Positions 34,707 to 47,231 of a stretch of 64,000 nucleotides of DNA are shown in pieces. The stretch is from Jannaschia seosinensis (GTDB lineage: Bacteria > Pseudomonadota > Alphaproteobacteria > Rhodobacterales > Rhodobacteraceae): positions 1 through 64,000 of the forward strand of contig NZ_CYPR01000228.1 in the NCBI RefSeq assembly GCF_001408515.1. Direction: 5' to 3'. The stretch's first letter is position 1; the number at the start of each line of letters is the position of its first letter. Under the pieces are notes generated by a model, which ran no database searches, was not told the DNA's origin, and saw nothing but the letters and a program-made list of their open reading frames with translations. Made by a program: the position numbers and the translations under genes.

Positions 34707-35696
34707 TCACTTGCCGAGAGCGTTGATCTGTTCCAGCACACCTTCGGGCCAGGCTTCGGCGTATTCGGAGCCCTCGTACTGCGCCTGCACGTGCTTGCGG
34801 AAGGCGGCCACGTCGGGCTCATAAATCTCCAGCCCCTGCTCGGTGAGGAAGGACACGAGCTCCTCCTCCTTGGCAAGCTGCGCCTGCCGTCCGCTCTCGG
34901 CGGCGGCATCGGCGGCATCCTGAACGACGGCCTGTTGCTCGGGCGTCAGGCTGTCCCAAACCTCCTTGGAGAAGGCGATGTAGTTGAGATCGACGAGATG
35001 CGAGGTCAGCGCGATCTGGTCGGTCACCTCATAGAACTTCGCGTCGACCACGGTGGGCAGCGGGTTGTCCTGACCGTCGACCGATCCGGTCTGGAGTGCG
35101 GTATAGACCTCGGTGAAGGCCAGCGGCGTCGGGTTCGCGCCGAGCGCCCGGCCCAGAAACTGCCAGGCATCCGTGCCGGGCATCCGCAGGTTCACGCCAT
35201 TGAGATCCTCCGGTGTCTGCACGTCCAGCTCGTCGCGGGACTGGCGCAGGTTCACGTGGCGGCGGCCGAGATACATGACCGACAGCAGCTTGACGCCCAG
35301 CTCGTCCTCCACCTTCTGCTTGAAGGGATCCATCAGCGGATCGTTGAACACGGCGACCTGGTGGTCGGCGTCCTGATGGACGTAGCCGGTGGCGAAGAGG
35401 CTGAATTCAGGGAAGAAGGTGGCGAGTTCCTGCGCCGAGGCGATCGACATCTCCAGATCGCCGGTGGCGATGGCCTCCAGCTCGGACCCCTGCGCGATGA
35501 GGGACGCATTGTAATGCGGCTCGTAGGTGGCGAATTCGTCGACCGCGGGCGCGAAGACCTCGGCCAGAGCGGTGGACCGCTGGTCCGATTCCGAGGCCGG
35601 CGTGGACATGCGCAGCGTGACCTTGTCCTGCGCCAAAGCCGGCGCGGCGAGCAGCGCGGCCGACAGGGCAAGCGCGGTGCGGCGTGTGAATTTCAT
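34707..35696 (-). CDS. TRAP transporter substrate-binding protein (DctP type)
   Basis: Periplasmic solute receptor, 329 residues. The signal peptide is MKFTRRTALALSAALLAAPA followed by LA, cut before QDKVTLRM. The DctP-family block LNGVNLRMPGTDAWQFLGRA carries the conserved arginine that binds the ligand carboxylate (in LRMP). ALGANPTPLAFTEVYTALQT and GSVDGQDNPLPTV follow. Two adjacent ATGs exist (35699 and 35696); the second lies 8 to 9 bases after GGGAGG. The ligand cannot be read from sequence, but the nearby lyase suggests a keto or hydroxy acid. Confidence 0.93.
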   Translation of the reverse strand: MKFTRRTALALSAALLAAPALAQDKVTLRMSTPASESDQRSTALAEVFAPAVDEFATYEPHYNASLIAQGSELEAIATGDLEMSIASAQELATFFPEFSLFATGYVHQDADHQVAVFNDPLMDPFKQKVEDELGVKLLSVMYLGRRHVNLRQSRDELDVQTPEDLNGVNLRMPGTDAWQFLGRALGANPTPLAFTEVYTALQTGSVDGQDNPLPTVVDAKFYEVTDQIALTSHLVDLNYIAFSKEVWDSLTPEQQAVVQDAADAAAESGRQAQLAKEEELVSFLTEQGLEIYEPDVAAFRKHVQAQYEGSEYAEAWPEGVLEQINALGK

Positions 35697-35763
35697 CATG
35701 GTTTCCTCCCTTGGATTGGTCTCTGTGGGCCGTCTCCTCCCGACCCCGTCTCGTCTTGTGCAA

Positions 35764-35785
35764 GTGCCATAACCCGGACTGGCAC
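35764..35785 (-). terminator. hairpin between gntR-type gene and TRAP genes
   Basis: GTGCCA and TGGCAC form a 6-base-pair stem with a 10-base loop just after the regulator stop and before the substrate-binding protein gene. With no T-run it may be an attenuator or processing site that separates regulator from transporter levels. Confidence 0.35.
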
Positions 35786-35790
35786 GGCCG

Positions 35791-36453
35791 TCACACCCCG
35801 AGCGCGCGGCGGCGCGCGCTTTCGATATGGCCGCCGATGGCACCGGCGGCGACACCCGGATCGCGCGTCCGCAGCGCGCGGATGACGGCGAGATGCTCGT
35901 CGATCACCGAGGTCACGAGATCGGGCAGCATGCGCGTATCGGCATTGCGGATCAGCCGGATCTTGATCGCGTTGACGCGGTGGATGTCGGACAGGATCCG
36001 GTTGCCGAGCGCATCCACCACATGATCGTGAAACGCCCAGTCGAGCACCTGCGCCCGGTCGAGAAGTTCGGGCGTCACACCGGCATGCGCGGCGTCGTGG
36101 ATGGCGCGGTGCGCGGCCTCGTGGCGGTCGATCTCGGCCTCGGACGCGGTCTCGGCGTAGCGGGCGAATGCCTCCGTCTCGACCAGCCGGCGCAGCTGGA
36201 ACGCGTCGCGGATCAGGTCGAGGTCGATGGTGACGACCTGAAGCCCGCGTTTCGGCACCGTCCGGATCAGCCCGTCCGCCTCCAGCCGCGGGATCATCTC
36301 CCGGATCGCACCGAGCGGCATCCCCGTCACGTCCACGAGTTCCCGCTGCGAGATGATCTGCCCCGGCACGATCTCGCGCGCGAGCAGGCGTTTCGTGAAG
36401 CTCGAATAGGCGTGGGCGCGAAGCGGCGTCTCGGGCAGGGCGGTGTCAACCAT
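35791..36453 (-). CDS. GntR-family transcriptional regulator (FadR/VanR subgroup)
   Basis: A 220-residue regulator. The winged helix covers about 15-75 (RELVDVTGMPLGAIREMIPR, then LEADGLIRTVPKRGLQVV). A C-terminal all-helical FCD ligand domain follows, with its metal-binding positions in DWAFHDHVVD and DEHLAVIRAL. It lies between the DapA-like gene, which it overlaps by 8 bases, and the TRAP genes. It probably represses this operon until the transported acid or its product binds. Confidence 0.9.
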   Translation of the reverse strand: MVDTALPETPLRAHAYSSFTKRLLAREIVPGQIISQRELVDVTGMPLGAIREMIPRLEADGLIRTVPKRGLQVVTIDLDLIRDAFQLRRLVETEAFARYAETASEAEIDRHEAAHRAIHDAAHAGVTPELLDRAQVLDWAFHDHVVDALGNRILSDIHRVNAIKIRLIRNADTRMLPDLVTSVIDEHLAVIRALRTRDPGVAAGAIGGHIESARRRALGV

Positions 36454-37309
36454 TGGCCGGTTCCACCGCAAGCGCCGCGCGCAGGGCCTCGGCCTCGGCT
36501 TCGGGAAGGGGCGCGAGGGGCGGGCGGATGCGGGCCCAGGCGGGATCGGTCGCCGACAGGGCGGCCTTGAGCGCGGGGACGACCGGGCGGGCGACGATCT
36601 CGCCGACATCCGCGGACAGGGCGGCATCCTCGCGCGCCTCCCGCAGGATACGCGACATGCGGGCGGGGTGGAGGTTGGCCATGCCGCTGATCGCGCCGGC
36701 GCAGCCGAGGCGGGCCGCCTCGTGCAGCCGCCGCTCGTCCCCGATCAGGATCTCAAGCCCGCCGCGCATCTGCAGGAGCGCGCGGGCATTCGCCGGGTCG
36801 CCCGAACTGTCCTTCACGCCCCGCACCCGGTCGCCGAACGCCGCCCGCAGGCGGGCGATGAGCGGCAGCGGCAGCGGCACGTTCGTCACCTGCGGAATGT
36901 GGTAGAGGATCGCGCGCGACCCCTCGGGCACCTGCGCAAGCACCGCCGCATGCCAGTCGTAGAGCCCCTCCGCATCGGGTTCGAAGTAAAAGGGCGGGGT
37001 CAGCAGGAAGGACCGGATCCCCGCCTCGTGCGCCTGATGCGCCTGGGCCAGTGTGTCGGCCACCGAGGTCGCGCAGAGGCCCATCGTCACGCGCTTCGGG
37101 TCGATGGCGGCGGCGCGAAAGGCCGACAGGACCGCGGGACGCTCCGACAGGCCGACCGACGCGCCTTCTCCGGTCGTGCCGAACAGGGTCACGCCATTGG
37201 CGCCCCTCTGCATCAGCCGGGCGGCATGGCTGGCCAGTCGGGATCCGTCGACGTCGCCGGTCGCGTCGAAAGGCGTCAGAAGCGCCACGGATATGCCGAA
37301 CGTCGTCAT
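36446..37309 (-). CDS. DapA-family (dihydrodipicolinate synthase-like) aldolase/lyase
   Basis: A class I aldolase fold enzyme, 287 residues. The family motif FGTTGEGASVGLSERPAVLS is at about 45-64. The Schiff-base lysine is K166 in RGVKDSSGD, and the catalytic tyrosine is in ILYHIPQVTN. Members include true DapA, N-acetylneuraminate lyase, keto-deoxysugar aldolases and hydroxyproline-pathway enzymes. A role in catabolism is favoured over lysine synthesis because it is the first gene of an operon with a GntR regulator and a TRAP importer. The precise substrate is open. Confidence 0.9.
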   Translation of the reverse strand: MTTFGISVALLTPFDATGDVDGSRLASHAARLMQRGANGVTLFGTTGEGASVGLSERPAVLSAFRAAAIDPKRVTMGLCATSVADTLAQAHQAHEAGIRSFLLTPPFYFEPDAEGLYDWHAAVLAQVPEGSRAILYHIPQVTNVPLPLPLIARLRAAFGDRVRGVKDSSGDPANARALLQMRGGLEILIGDERRLHEAARLGCAGAISGMANLHPARMSRILREAREDAALSADVGEIVARPVVPALKAALSATDPAWARIRPPLAPLPEAEAEALRAALAVEPANG

Positions 37310-37350
37310 GCGGAATCCACCCTGTTGCCGCTGACATGTTAGGCGGAGGG

Positions 37351-40602
<3,252 letters not shown>

Positions 40603-41020
40603 TCCGGCGGGCGGGGGGACGCACCCCGCCCGGTAGCATCTCGTTATGCATGAAAGGCCGCGTCCTGATAAGGCGCGGCCTTTTCTGTAATGCCCAATGG
40701 CGCTGCTGCACGACGCAGGAGCGATCTGATGTCCGCCACTTCGCGGTGAACACGGCTCCTCCCCCCCCCCGGCCGCATCCCGAGGCACGAAGAGGGCGCG
40801 CCGTCCTGCGGCCCGTATCGTGTTAGCGGTACCGCAGTGATATCAAGGATCTGCAGCAACCGGGCCCATGCGCCCGATTCGGATCTTCTGGCATCCATCG
40901 GGTCCGCCTGCTATGCCCGGTCCGATCCGCGATCGTCACGTTCCCGCCTCGGGGGCTGCTTCGCGGGCGACGTCGACGGTCCGGCAAGGGCCGCGGCGAC
41001 ATCAGTGGAGGATTGAACCA
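40603..41020. other. intergenic region with terminator and poly-C tract
   Basis: A 418-base gap. It holds the katG terminator at 40653-40686, a run of ten C at 40761-40770, and towards its end the promoter and ribosome-binding site (TGGAGGA about 9 bases before the ATG) of the TAXI gene. I see no convincing small gene in it. Confidence 0.6.
40653..40686 (+). terminator. rho-independent terminator of katG
   Basis: A stem of GGCCGCG (40656-40662) and CGCGGCC (40674-40680), extended by AAA/TTT, is followed by TTTTCTG. This is a standard intrinsic terminator 50 bases after the katG stop. Confidence 0.85.
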
Positions 41021-42007
41021 ATGAAGACAGCAGCGATCTTCGCCGCGACCGCACTCGCATCGACCGCAGCCTTCGCCGAGGCGCATCTCGACCGCGAAGG
41101 CTGGCCCGAGAGCTTTACCGTCGGCACGGCCAGCCAGGGCGGCACCTATTTTTCCTACGGCTCCGGCTGGGCCAATCTCGTGGCCGACGAGCTGGGCCTG
41201 ACCGGCGGCGGCGAAGTCACCGGCGGCCCGATGCAGAACATGGCACTGGTCCATACCGGTGACGCCGCCTTCGGCATGACGACGATGGGTCCGGCGCGCG
41301 AGTCGATCGCGGGCGAGAATCCGATCGCGCCGGGTCTCGAAATGACCAATGCCTGTGCGATGTTCCCGATGTACCAGACGCCGTTCAGCGTGACCGCGCT
41401 GGCCTCGTCGGGCATCGAGTCGATCTCCGACATCCCCGAAGGCGCGCGGATCGGCTTCGGCCCCGCCGGCTCCACCTCCGACACCTACTTCCCGCGGATG
41501 ATGGACGAGCTTGGCGTCGAGTATGAGCGCCGCAACGGCGGCTGGTCCGATCTGGGTGGCCAGCTTCAGGACGGCCTGCTCGACGTGATCGCGTTCGCCG
41601 CCGGCGTGCCGGTCCCCGCGGTCAGCCAGCTCGAGGTGCAGACAGACGTGAACATCATCGAGTTCACCGAGGAAGAGCAGCAGAAGATCACCGAAGCCTT
41701 CCCCGTGTCCGAGTTCGAGATCCCGGCCTCGACCTACACCACGCTGGAGGAGCCGGCGCGGTCCGTGTCGATGTGGAACTTCGCCATCGCCAATTGCGAC
41801 CTGCCCGCCTCCTTCGTGAACGCGGTGGTCGACACGGTGATGTCCGACCACGAGCGGATGGTGAACATCCACCGCGCCGCCACCTCGACGGTTCCGGAGA
41901 ACTGGGACAAGAACAACGGCGTCCTGCCCTGGCACCCGGGCGCCGCGCAGTGGTTCATCGAGAATGCCGGAGCCGACATTCCCGAAGATCAGATCCACGG
42001 AAACTGA
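41021..42007 (+). CDS. TAXI-family TRAP transporter substrate-binding protein
   Basis: Periplasmic solute receptor, 328 residues, of the TAXI type. The signal peptide is about 1-19 (MKTAAIFAATALASTAAFA). The family blocks TVGTASQGGTYFSYGSGWAN and AGSTSDTYFPRMMDELG are clear, with LQDGLLDVIAF later. It is paired with the fused permease at 42134. Known TAXI ligands include glutamate and dicarboxylates, but this one is not determined by sequence. Confidence 0.93.
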   Translation: MKTAAIFAATALASTAAFAEAHLDREGWPESFTVGTASQGGTYFSYGSGWANLVADELGLTGGGEVTGGPMQNMALVHTGDAAFGMTTMGPARESIAGENPIAPGLEMTNACAMFPMYQTPFSVTALASSGIESISDIPEGARIGFGPAGSTSDTYFPRMMDELGVEYERRNGGWSDLGGQLQDGLLDVIAFAAGVPVPAVSQLEVQTDVNIIEFTEEEQQKITEAFPVSEFEIPASTYTTLEEPARSVSMWNFAIANCDLPASFVNAVVDTVMSDHERMVNIHRAATSTVPENWDKNNGVLPWHPGAAQWFIENAGADIPEDQIHGN

Positions 42008-42133
42008 TCGAATGATCCGCGCCGGGGCCGCCATTTCGCGGCCCCGGACGCATTCGGGGCGCAACGACGCCTGAGGGACGTTCAGACACCGGCCCCCGTC
42101 GCGACGGAGCGGCCGTCACCAGAGGACACCGCC

Positions 42134-44401
42134 ATGGCGCCCGAAGACCCCAAGCCCGATGCCGACGATCTCGAAGCCCGCCGCCGGGACGATCGCAGCG
42201 ACGGCATGACCGACGGCCCCCTCGTCGCCCAAGGCGTCGACGATGAACCGGTCGAAGGAAACCGGCGTCTCTTCGACGGGACGACATGGTTGATCATCGC
42301 GGGCATGTCGGGGTTCTACGCGCTGTTTCACCTCGCCGCGCTCAACGGCTGGTCGATCTCGTCCTGGACGGGCGTATCGATCCCGTTCCTGCCGGTCTTC
42401 CCGATGGAGACCTGGAACTTCCGCATCGTGCATATCGCGGGCGCGCTGATCCTCGGCTTCACGCTCTATTCCGCACGCGCCTTTCCCGACGAGGACGGCG
42501 GCGGCCGCCATCCGCTCGACCTTGTGTCCTGGGTGTTCCTCCTTCCGGCGCTCTATGCCTGCTGGACGGCCCTGGGCTTCGCGGGCGAAATCGCGAGCGG
42601 GGTGATGTGGAACGGCATCGACGAGGCGATCCGCACCGCCGAGATCTGGCATTACGGCGTCCCGCTCCTTGTGGCGACGGCGGGCGGGATCCTGCTGGGA
42701 TGGGCGCGGCCGCGCATGCGCGGCACCATCGCCCCGGTGGACGTGGTCCTGTCGGTCTGCGGCATCGCGGTCGCGATCTACCTCATCACCATCTACAGCA
42801 CGCTGATGCGGAACTCGACCGGCACGCCGTTCGCCCCGATCGGCATCTCACTGGCCGCCGTTGCCGGCACCGCGCTGATCATGGAACTGACGCGCCGCGT
42901 GGCGGGCCTCGCGCTCATCATCATCGCGGGTGTGTTTCTGATCTACGTCTTCGTGGGTGACATGCTGCCCGGTTTCCTGAACGCGCCGGATATCGCGTGG
43001 GAGCGGTTCTTCAGCCAGGTCTATACCGATGCCGGCATCCTCGGCCCGACCGTCGCCGTCAGCTCCACCTACATCATCCTCTTCATCATCTTCGCGGCCT
43101 TCCTGCAGGCATCGAAGGTCGGCGACTACTTCGTCAACTTCGCCTTCGCCGCCGCCGGGCGCGCGCGCGGCGGACCGGCCAAGGTGGCGATCTTCGCGAG
43201 CGGCCTGATGGGCATGATCAACGGCACCTCGGCGGGCAACGTCGTGGCGACAGGGTCGCTGACCATCCCGCTGATGAAGAAGGTCGGCTACAGGTCGACG
43301 ACCTCCGGCGCGGTCGAGGCCGCCGCCTCCACCGGCGGACAGATCATGCCGCCGATCATGGGCGCGGGCGCCTTCATCATGGCCGAGATCACCGGCATCC
43401 CCTATACCGACATCGCCATCGCGGCGATCATCCCGTCGATCCTCTATTTCGTGTCGATCTACTTCATGGTCGATTTCGAGGCCGCGAAACTCGGCATGCG
43501 CGGCATGCGCGAGGACGAGCTGCCCAAGTTCCGCGACATGATCCGCCGCGTATTCCTGTTCCTGCCGATCCTCATCCTCATCGTGGCTCTGTTCATGGGC
43601 TATTCGGTAATCCGGGCGGGCACGCTCGCGACGGCCGCCGCCGCGGTGGTCAGTTGGCTCACCCCCTACCGGATGGGGCCGAAGTCGATTTCGCGGGCGT
43701 TCGAATTGGCCGGAACGATGTCGATCCAGATCATCGCCGTCTGCGCCTGTGCGGGCATCATCGTCGGCGTGATCTCCCTGACCGGAGTGGGTGCGCGGTT
43801 CTCCTCGGTTCTGCTCAACATCGCCGAGGCGAACCAGCTTCTGGCGCTGTTCTTCGCCATGTGCATCGCGATCCTGCTGGGCATGGGGATGCCGACCACG
43901 GCCGCCTATGCCGTCGCCGCCTCGGTCGTGGCGCCGGGCCTTGTGCAACTGGGCATCCCGATCCTGACGGCGCACTTCTTCGTGTTCTACTTCGCCGTCG
44001 TCTCGGCGATCACGCCGCCCGTGGCGCTGGCGAGTTATGCGGCGGCGGGCATTTCCGGCGCGAACCCGATGGCGACCTCCATGGCTTCGTTCAAGATCGG
44101 CATCTCGGCCTTCATCGTGCCGTTCATGTTCTTCTACAACTCCGCCATCCTGATGGACGGCACCTGGTTCGAGGTGATCCGCGCGGGCCTCACGGCGACC
44201 TTCGGTGTGTTCCTCCTGTCTTCGGGCGTGCAGGGCTGGTGGGTCGGCGGACGTGCGAACCCGGTGATCCGGGGGGCGCTGATCGTGGTGGCGCTGTTCA
44301 TGATCGAGGGCGGGCTGATCTCGGACGCGATCGGCATCGGCGGCGCGCTCGTGCTGTTCCTGCTGGGACGAATGACCGCCACCCGCACCGCCGAGAGTTG
44401 A
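42134..44401 (+). CDS. TRAP transporter fused permease (TAXI-associated, 4TM/12TM)
   Basis: A 755-residue membrane protein that fuses the small and large TRAP permeases, as is usual for TAXI systems. A charged cytoplasmic tail of about 50 residues is followed by four or five helices to about 245. The large-permease part begins near 250, with ASGLMGMINGTSAGNVVATG, GAVEAAASTGGQIMPPIMGA and LGMGMPTTAAYAVAASVVAP. The ATG at 42134 lies 127 bases after the receptor gene. A strong hairpin follows the stop. Confidence 0.95.
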   Translation: MAPEDPKPDADDLEARRRDDRSDGMTDGPLVAQGVDDEPVEGNRRLFDGTTWLIIAGMSGFYALFHLAALNGWSISSWTGVSIPFLPVFPMETWNFRIVHIAGALILGFTLYSARAFPDEDGGGRHPLDLVSWVFLLPALYACWTALGFAGEIASGVMWNGIDEAIRTAEIWHYGVPLLVATAGGILLGWARPRMRGTIAPVDVVLSVCGIAVAIYLITIYSTLMRNSTGTPFAPIGISLAAVAGTALIMELTRRVAGLALIIIAGVFLIYVFVGDMLPGFLNAPDIAWERFFSQVYTDAGILGPTVAVSSTYIILFIIFAAFLQASKVGDYFVNFAFAAAGRARGGPAKVAIFASGLMGMINGTSAGNVVATGSLTIPLMKKVGYRSTTSGAVEAAASTGGQIMPPIMGAGAFIMAEITGIPYTDIAIAAIIPSILYFVSIYFMVDFEAAKLGMRGMREDELPKFRDMIRRVFLFLPILILIVALFMGYSVIRAGTLATAAAAVVSWLTPYRMGPKSISRAFELAGTMSIQIIAVCACAGIIVGVISLTGVGARFSSVLLNIAEANQLLALFFAMCIAILLGMGMPTTAAYAVAASVVAPGLVQLGIPILTAHFFVFYFAVVSAITPPVALASYAAAGISGANPMATSMASFKIGISAFIVPFMFFYNSAILMDGTWFEVIRAGLTATFGVFLLSSGVQGWWVGGRANPVIRGALIVVALFMIEGGLISDAIGIGGALVLFLLGRMTATRTAES

Positions 44402-44411
44402 GGTGGCGCAC

Positions 44412-44436
44412 CCGGTCCCGGTCTGACCGGGGCCGG
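44412..44436 (+). terminator. hairpin after fused TRAP permease
   Basis: An 11-base-pair stem with one T-G pair and a CTG loop lies 11 bases after the permease stop. The T-run is missing, but the stem is strong enough to end or pause transcription before the Crp/Fnr gene. Confidence 0.6.
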
Positions 44437-44603
44437 TGGACTCCGACATCGTTGCGCAGTGCCGGCTTCCGTTCGGCGCGTTCGAGGGAGCCGATACAAT
44501 CCGCTCAACCTCGGGAGGATCAATGCCTTCGGTTTTCGGCTAAAGATGGTATGGAGGGCTTGGCTCCGGTCTGCGAACGGTCCGGCCTGCAAGGGGAATG
44601 ATC

Positions 44604-45341
44604 ATGGCCGAAACCAAAAGCTGTCTCGTCGAAAAGCTGTCGCGCTACGCGCCCCTGTCCGAGCGGGATCTCGAGCGGCTCGCCACGCTCGAGGAGGAGG
44701 AACGTCCTTGCCCGCGCGGCTCGGACGTGCATCGCGCGGGCGACCGGAACGGAGATCTCTTCGTTCTGAAGGCGGGCTGGGCGTTCAGTTTCACCAACAT
44801 GCCCGACGGGCGACGCCAGATCGTAACGGTTCATCATCCCGGAGACGTAATCGGGTTTCCCGACATCGCCTTTCGCAACGCGACGACGACGCTTCGTTGC
44901 GTCGATGACGTGACGCTCTGCCCGTTCCCGAAATCCGCGCTCAGCGTGATCCTGCGCGAATCCCCCCGCCTGTCGGCGTTGATGCTATCGATCGCGTTGC
45001 GCGATCAGGTGGTGTTCATCGATCTCCTGCGCGCCATGGGCCGGATGAGCGCACGGGAACGGATCGCGCACATGCTGCTCGACTTCCGCGCCCGGCTGCG
45101 CATGACCGATCCGGCGGTGACCGACCGGTTCCGGCTGCCGCTGACGCAGCAACAGATCGCCGACTACCTTGGGATCACCAACGTCTATGTCAGCCGCACG
45201 ATGATCCAGATGGAGGATGAGGGCGAGATCGTCCGCTCGGAAGGTCACATCACCCTGCGCGATGCGTCCAAGCTCGAACGGCTCACCGATTTCTGCGATC
45301 GCTACGCCGACATGGACACAAGCTGGTTTCCCGACACCTGA
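44604..45341 (+). CDS. Crp/Fnr-family transcriptional regulator
   Basis: A 245-residue regulator with an N-terminal cyclic-nucleotide-binding fold (about 20-125, VLKAGWAFSFTNMPDGRRQI and VHHPGDVIGF) and a C-terminal winged helix (about 150-220, LTQQQIADYLGITNVYVSRT). It lacks the N-terminal cysteine cluster of FNR, so it is not an oxygen-sensing iron-sulfur type; its ligand is unknown. Two ATGs compete (44598 and 44604); AAGGGGA touches the first and is properly spaced from the second. No clear target is adjacent. Confidence 0.9.
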   Translation: MAETKSCLVEKLSRYAPLSERDLERLATLEEEERPCPRGSDVHRAGDRNGDLFVLKAGWAFSFTNMPDGRRQIVTVHHPGDVIGFPDIAFRNATTTLRCVDDVTLCPFPKSALSVILRESPRLSALMLSIALRDQVVFIDLLRAMGRMSARERIAHMLLDFRARLRMTDPAVTDRFRLPLTQQQIADYLGITNVYVSRTMIQMEDEGEIVRSEGHITLRDASKLERLTDFCDRYADMDTSWFPDT

Positions 45342-45343
45342 TC

Positions 45344-45430
45344 GCCGACCGGTCGGCGCCCAGACGACGCGGCCGCTCAACCTGCAGCAGCCGCGACGCC
45401 GGATTGTCGGGCGGCGCAGGCACGCCGCCC
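45344..45430. terminator. paired hairpins between convergent crp-type and ggt genes
   Basis: A perfect 16-base palindrome (CGCCGACCGGTCGGCG, 45344-45359) follows the regulator stop. A second stem GGGCGGCG/CGCCGCCC (45409-45430) precedes the ggt stop. They fit transcription ends for the two converging genes. Confidence 0.55.
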
Positions 45431-45435
45431 CAAGC

Positions 45436-47175
45436 TCACTCGCCGATCGCCACGCCCTCGCGCCGGGGGTCGGCCCCGCCCGTCAGGGTTTCGCCGACCG
45501 CGATGGCATGCAGCCCCGAGGTGAGGTCGCGCAGGTTCACCTCGTAGCCCATCTCCGTCAGCGGCTCTGCCAGCGCCTCCGCCGCGGTTCCGGCCTCAAG
45601 GTCATAGGTCCCGAACCGGTTGACCAGATGCGGCAGCGCGACCGCCTGCTGCACGTCCATGCCCCAATCCAGATGTGCGATGATGGTCTTGGCCACGTAG
45701 CCGATGATCCGGCTGCCTCCGGGCGATCCGACCACCATCACCGGCGCGTCGTCGCGCATCACGATCGTCGGCGCCATCGAGGAGCGGGGCCGCTTGCGCG
45801 GTTCGACCCGGTTGGCGACGGGACGGTCGTCTTCATGCGTGGAAAAGCTGAAATCCGTCAGTTCGTTGTTCAGCAGGAAGCCACCGGGCGCGAGAACGCG
45901 GCTGCCGAAGCCGTTCTCGATAGTCGTCGTCATCGACAGGGCATTCCCCTCGGCATCCACGATCGAGATGTGGGAGGTGGACGGCATCGACGGCGTCCAG
46001 CCGTCGCCCCAGTCCGGCAGGTCCAGCATCGCATGTTCCCAAGGGGGTGAGCCGGCCGAAACCTCGGGCAGCGCATCGTCGCCCGCCAGAAGGTCCGCGC
46101 GCAGGTCCAGGTACTGCGCATCGAGCAGGTTCGGCACCGGCACGAAGTCGCTGTCGGCCATGTAGCGGCCCCGATCCGCGAAGGCGAGGCGCGAGGCGTC
46201 GCCGATCAGCCGCCACGCCTCGGGCGAGTCGGGACCCATTTCGCCGATCTCGTAGGGCTCGATCATGGCGAGGATCTGGCCCACGGTCAGCCCGCCCGAC
46301 GAGGGCGGCCCCATGCCGCAGACGTCGTGGCCGCGATAGGGCGCGCAGACGGCCGGCCGCTCGATCACCTCATAGGCGGCAAGATCGCCCAGCGACAGAA
46401 GGCCGGGCTGCGCCGCACCACGCACGGCGGCCACGATACCCTCGGCGATCTCGCCCTCGTAGAAGGCGTCGGTGCCCCTCTCCGCCAAGGCGCGCAGCGT
46501 CTCGGCATAGGCCGGGTTGCGCAGGGTCGACCCCTCCGCGATCGGCTCTCCGTCAGGCAGGAAGTAATCCGCCGTGGCCGCATCGGAGGACAGCCGCTCC
46601 GCATCCTCGGCGACGAGCGTGGCAAGGCGCGGCGAAACGGCGAATCCGTCCTCGGCATGCCCGATCGCCGCGTCGAAGAGGTCCGGCCAGTTCGCCCGGC
46701 CCCAGCGGCGATGCGCCTCCTCCATCAGCATGGGGGTGCCCGGCGTGCCCACCGACAGACCGCCGACCACGGCGTCGAAGAAGCCCATCGTCTCGCCGTC
46801 CTCGGTCAGGAACAGCGTGGGCGTCGCCGCCGCGGGTGCCGTCTCCCGCCCGTCGAGCGTCGTAAGCTCACCCGTCTCCGCATCGTACCAGACGAGGAAT
46901 GCCCCCCCGCCCAACCCGCTCGATTGCGGCTCGACGAGGCCCAGAACCGTCTGCACTGCGACCATCGCATCGGCGGCGGATCCGCCAGCGCGCAGCACCT
47001 CGGCACCGGCCTCCGCGGCCAATGGGTTGGCGGCGGCGACCATCCAGTCCTGCGCCTCCACGGGGGCGGCAACCTCGGGGGAGAGGCCGGTTGCCGCTTC
47101 GGGCGCGACGGCATCCGCGGCCTGCTGCGCGAAAGCGGGACTGGTGAGCATCATCAGGGCTAGAGCCGTCCGCAT
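45436..47175 (-). CDS. ggt: gamma-glutamyltransferase
   Basis: Periplasmic Ntn-hydrolase that cleaves gamma-glutamyl bonds, for example in glutathione (579 residues). The signal peptide is MRTALALMMLTSPAFA. The autoprocessing and catalytic threonine is T400 in PSTSHISIVDAEGNALSMTT, preceding the small subunit. Later motifs include the PGGFLLNNELTDFS stretch and SPGGSRIIGYVAKTI. I start at 47175 because GAGGAGA stands 7 bases before it; ATGs at 47193 and 47190 are weaker. The frame stays open far upstream over the fadH gene, which is a GC artefact. Confidence 0.93.
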   Translation of the reverse strand: MRTALALMMLTSPAFAQQAADAVAPEAATGLSPEVAAPVEAQDWMVAAANPLAAEAGAEVLRAGGSAADAMVAVQTVLGLVEPQSSGLGGGAFLVWYDAETGELTTLDGRETAPAAATPTLFLTEDGETMGFFDAVVGGLSVGTPGTPMLMEEAHRRWGRANWPDLFDAAIGHAEDGFAVSPRLATLVAEDAERLSSDAATADYFLPDGEPIAEGSTLRNPAYAETLRALAERGTDAFYEGEIAEGIVAAVRGAAQPGLLSLGDLAAYEVIERPAVCAPYRGHDVCGMGPPSSGGLTVGQILAMIEPYEIGEMGPDSPEAWRLIGDASRLAFADRGRYMADSDFVPVPNLLDAQYLDLRADLLAGDDALPEVSAGSPPWEHAMLDLPDWGDGWTPSMPSTSHISIVDAEGNALSMTTTIENGFGSRVLAPGGFLLNNELTDFSFSTHEDDRPVANRVEPRKRPRSSMAPTIVMRDDAPVMVVGSPGGSRIIGYVAKTIIAHLDWGMDVQQAVALPHLVNRFGTYDLEAGTAAEALAEPLTEMGYEVNLRDLTSGLHAIAVGETLTGGADPRREGVAIGE

Positions 47176-47231
47176 CGTCGTTCTCCTCATCATGGTGCCG
47201 TGGGGGAAGGATGCGCCGTTTGCTGGCCGAA

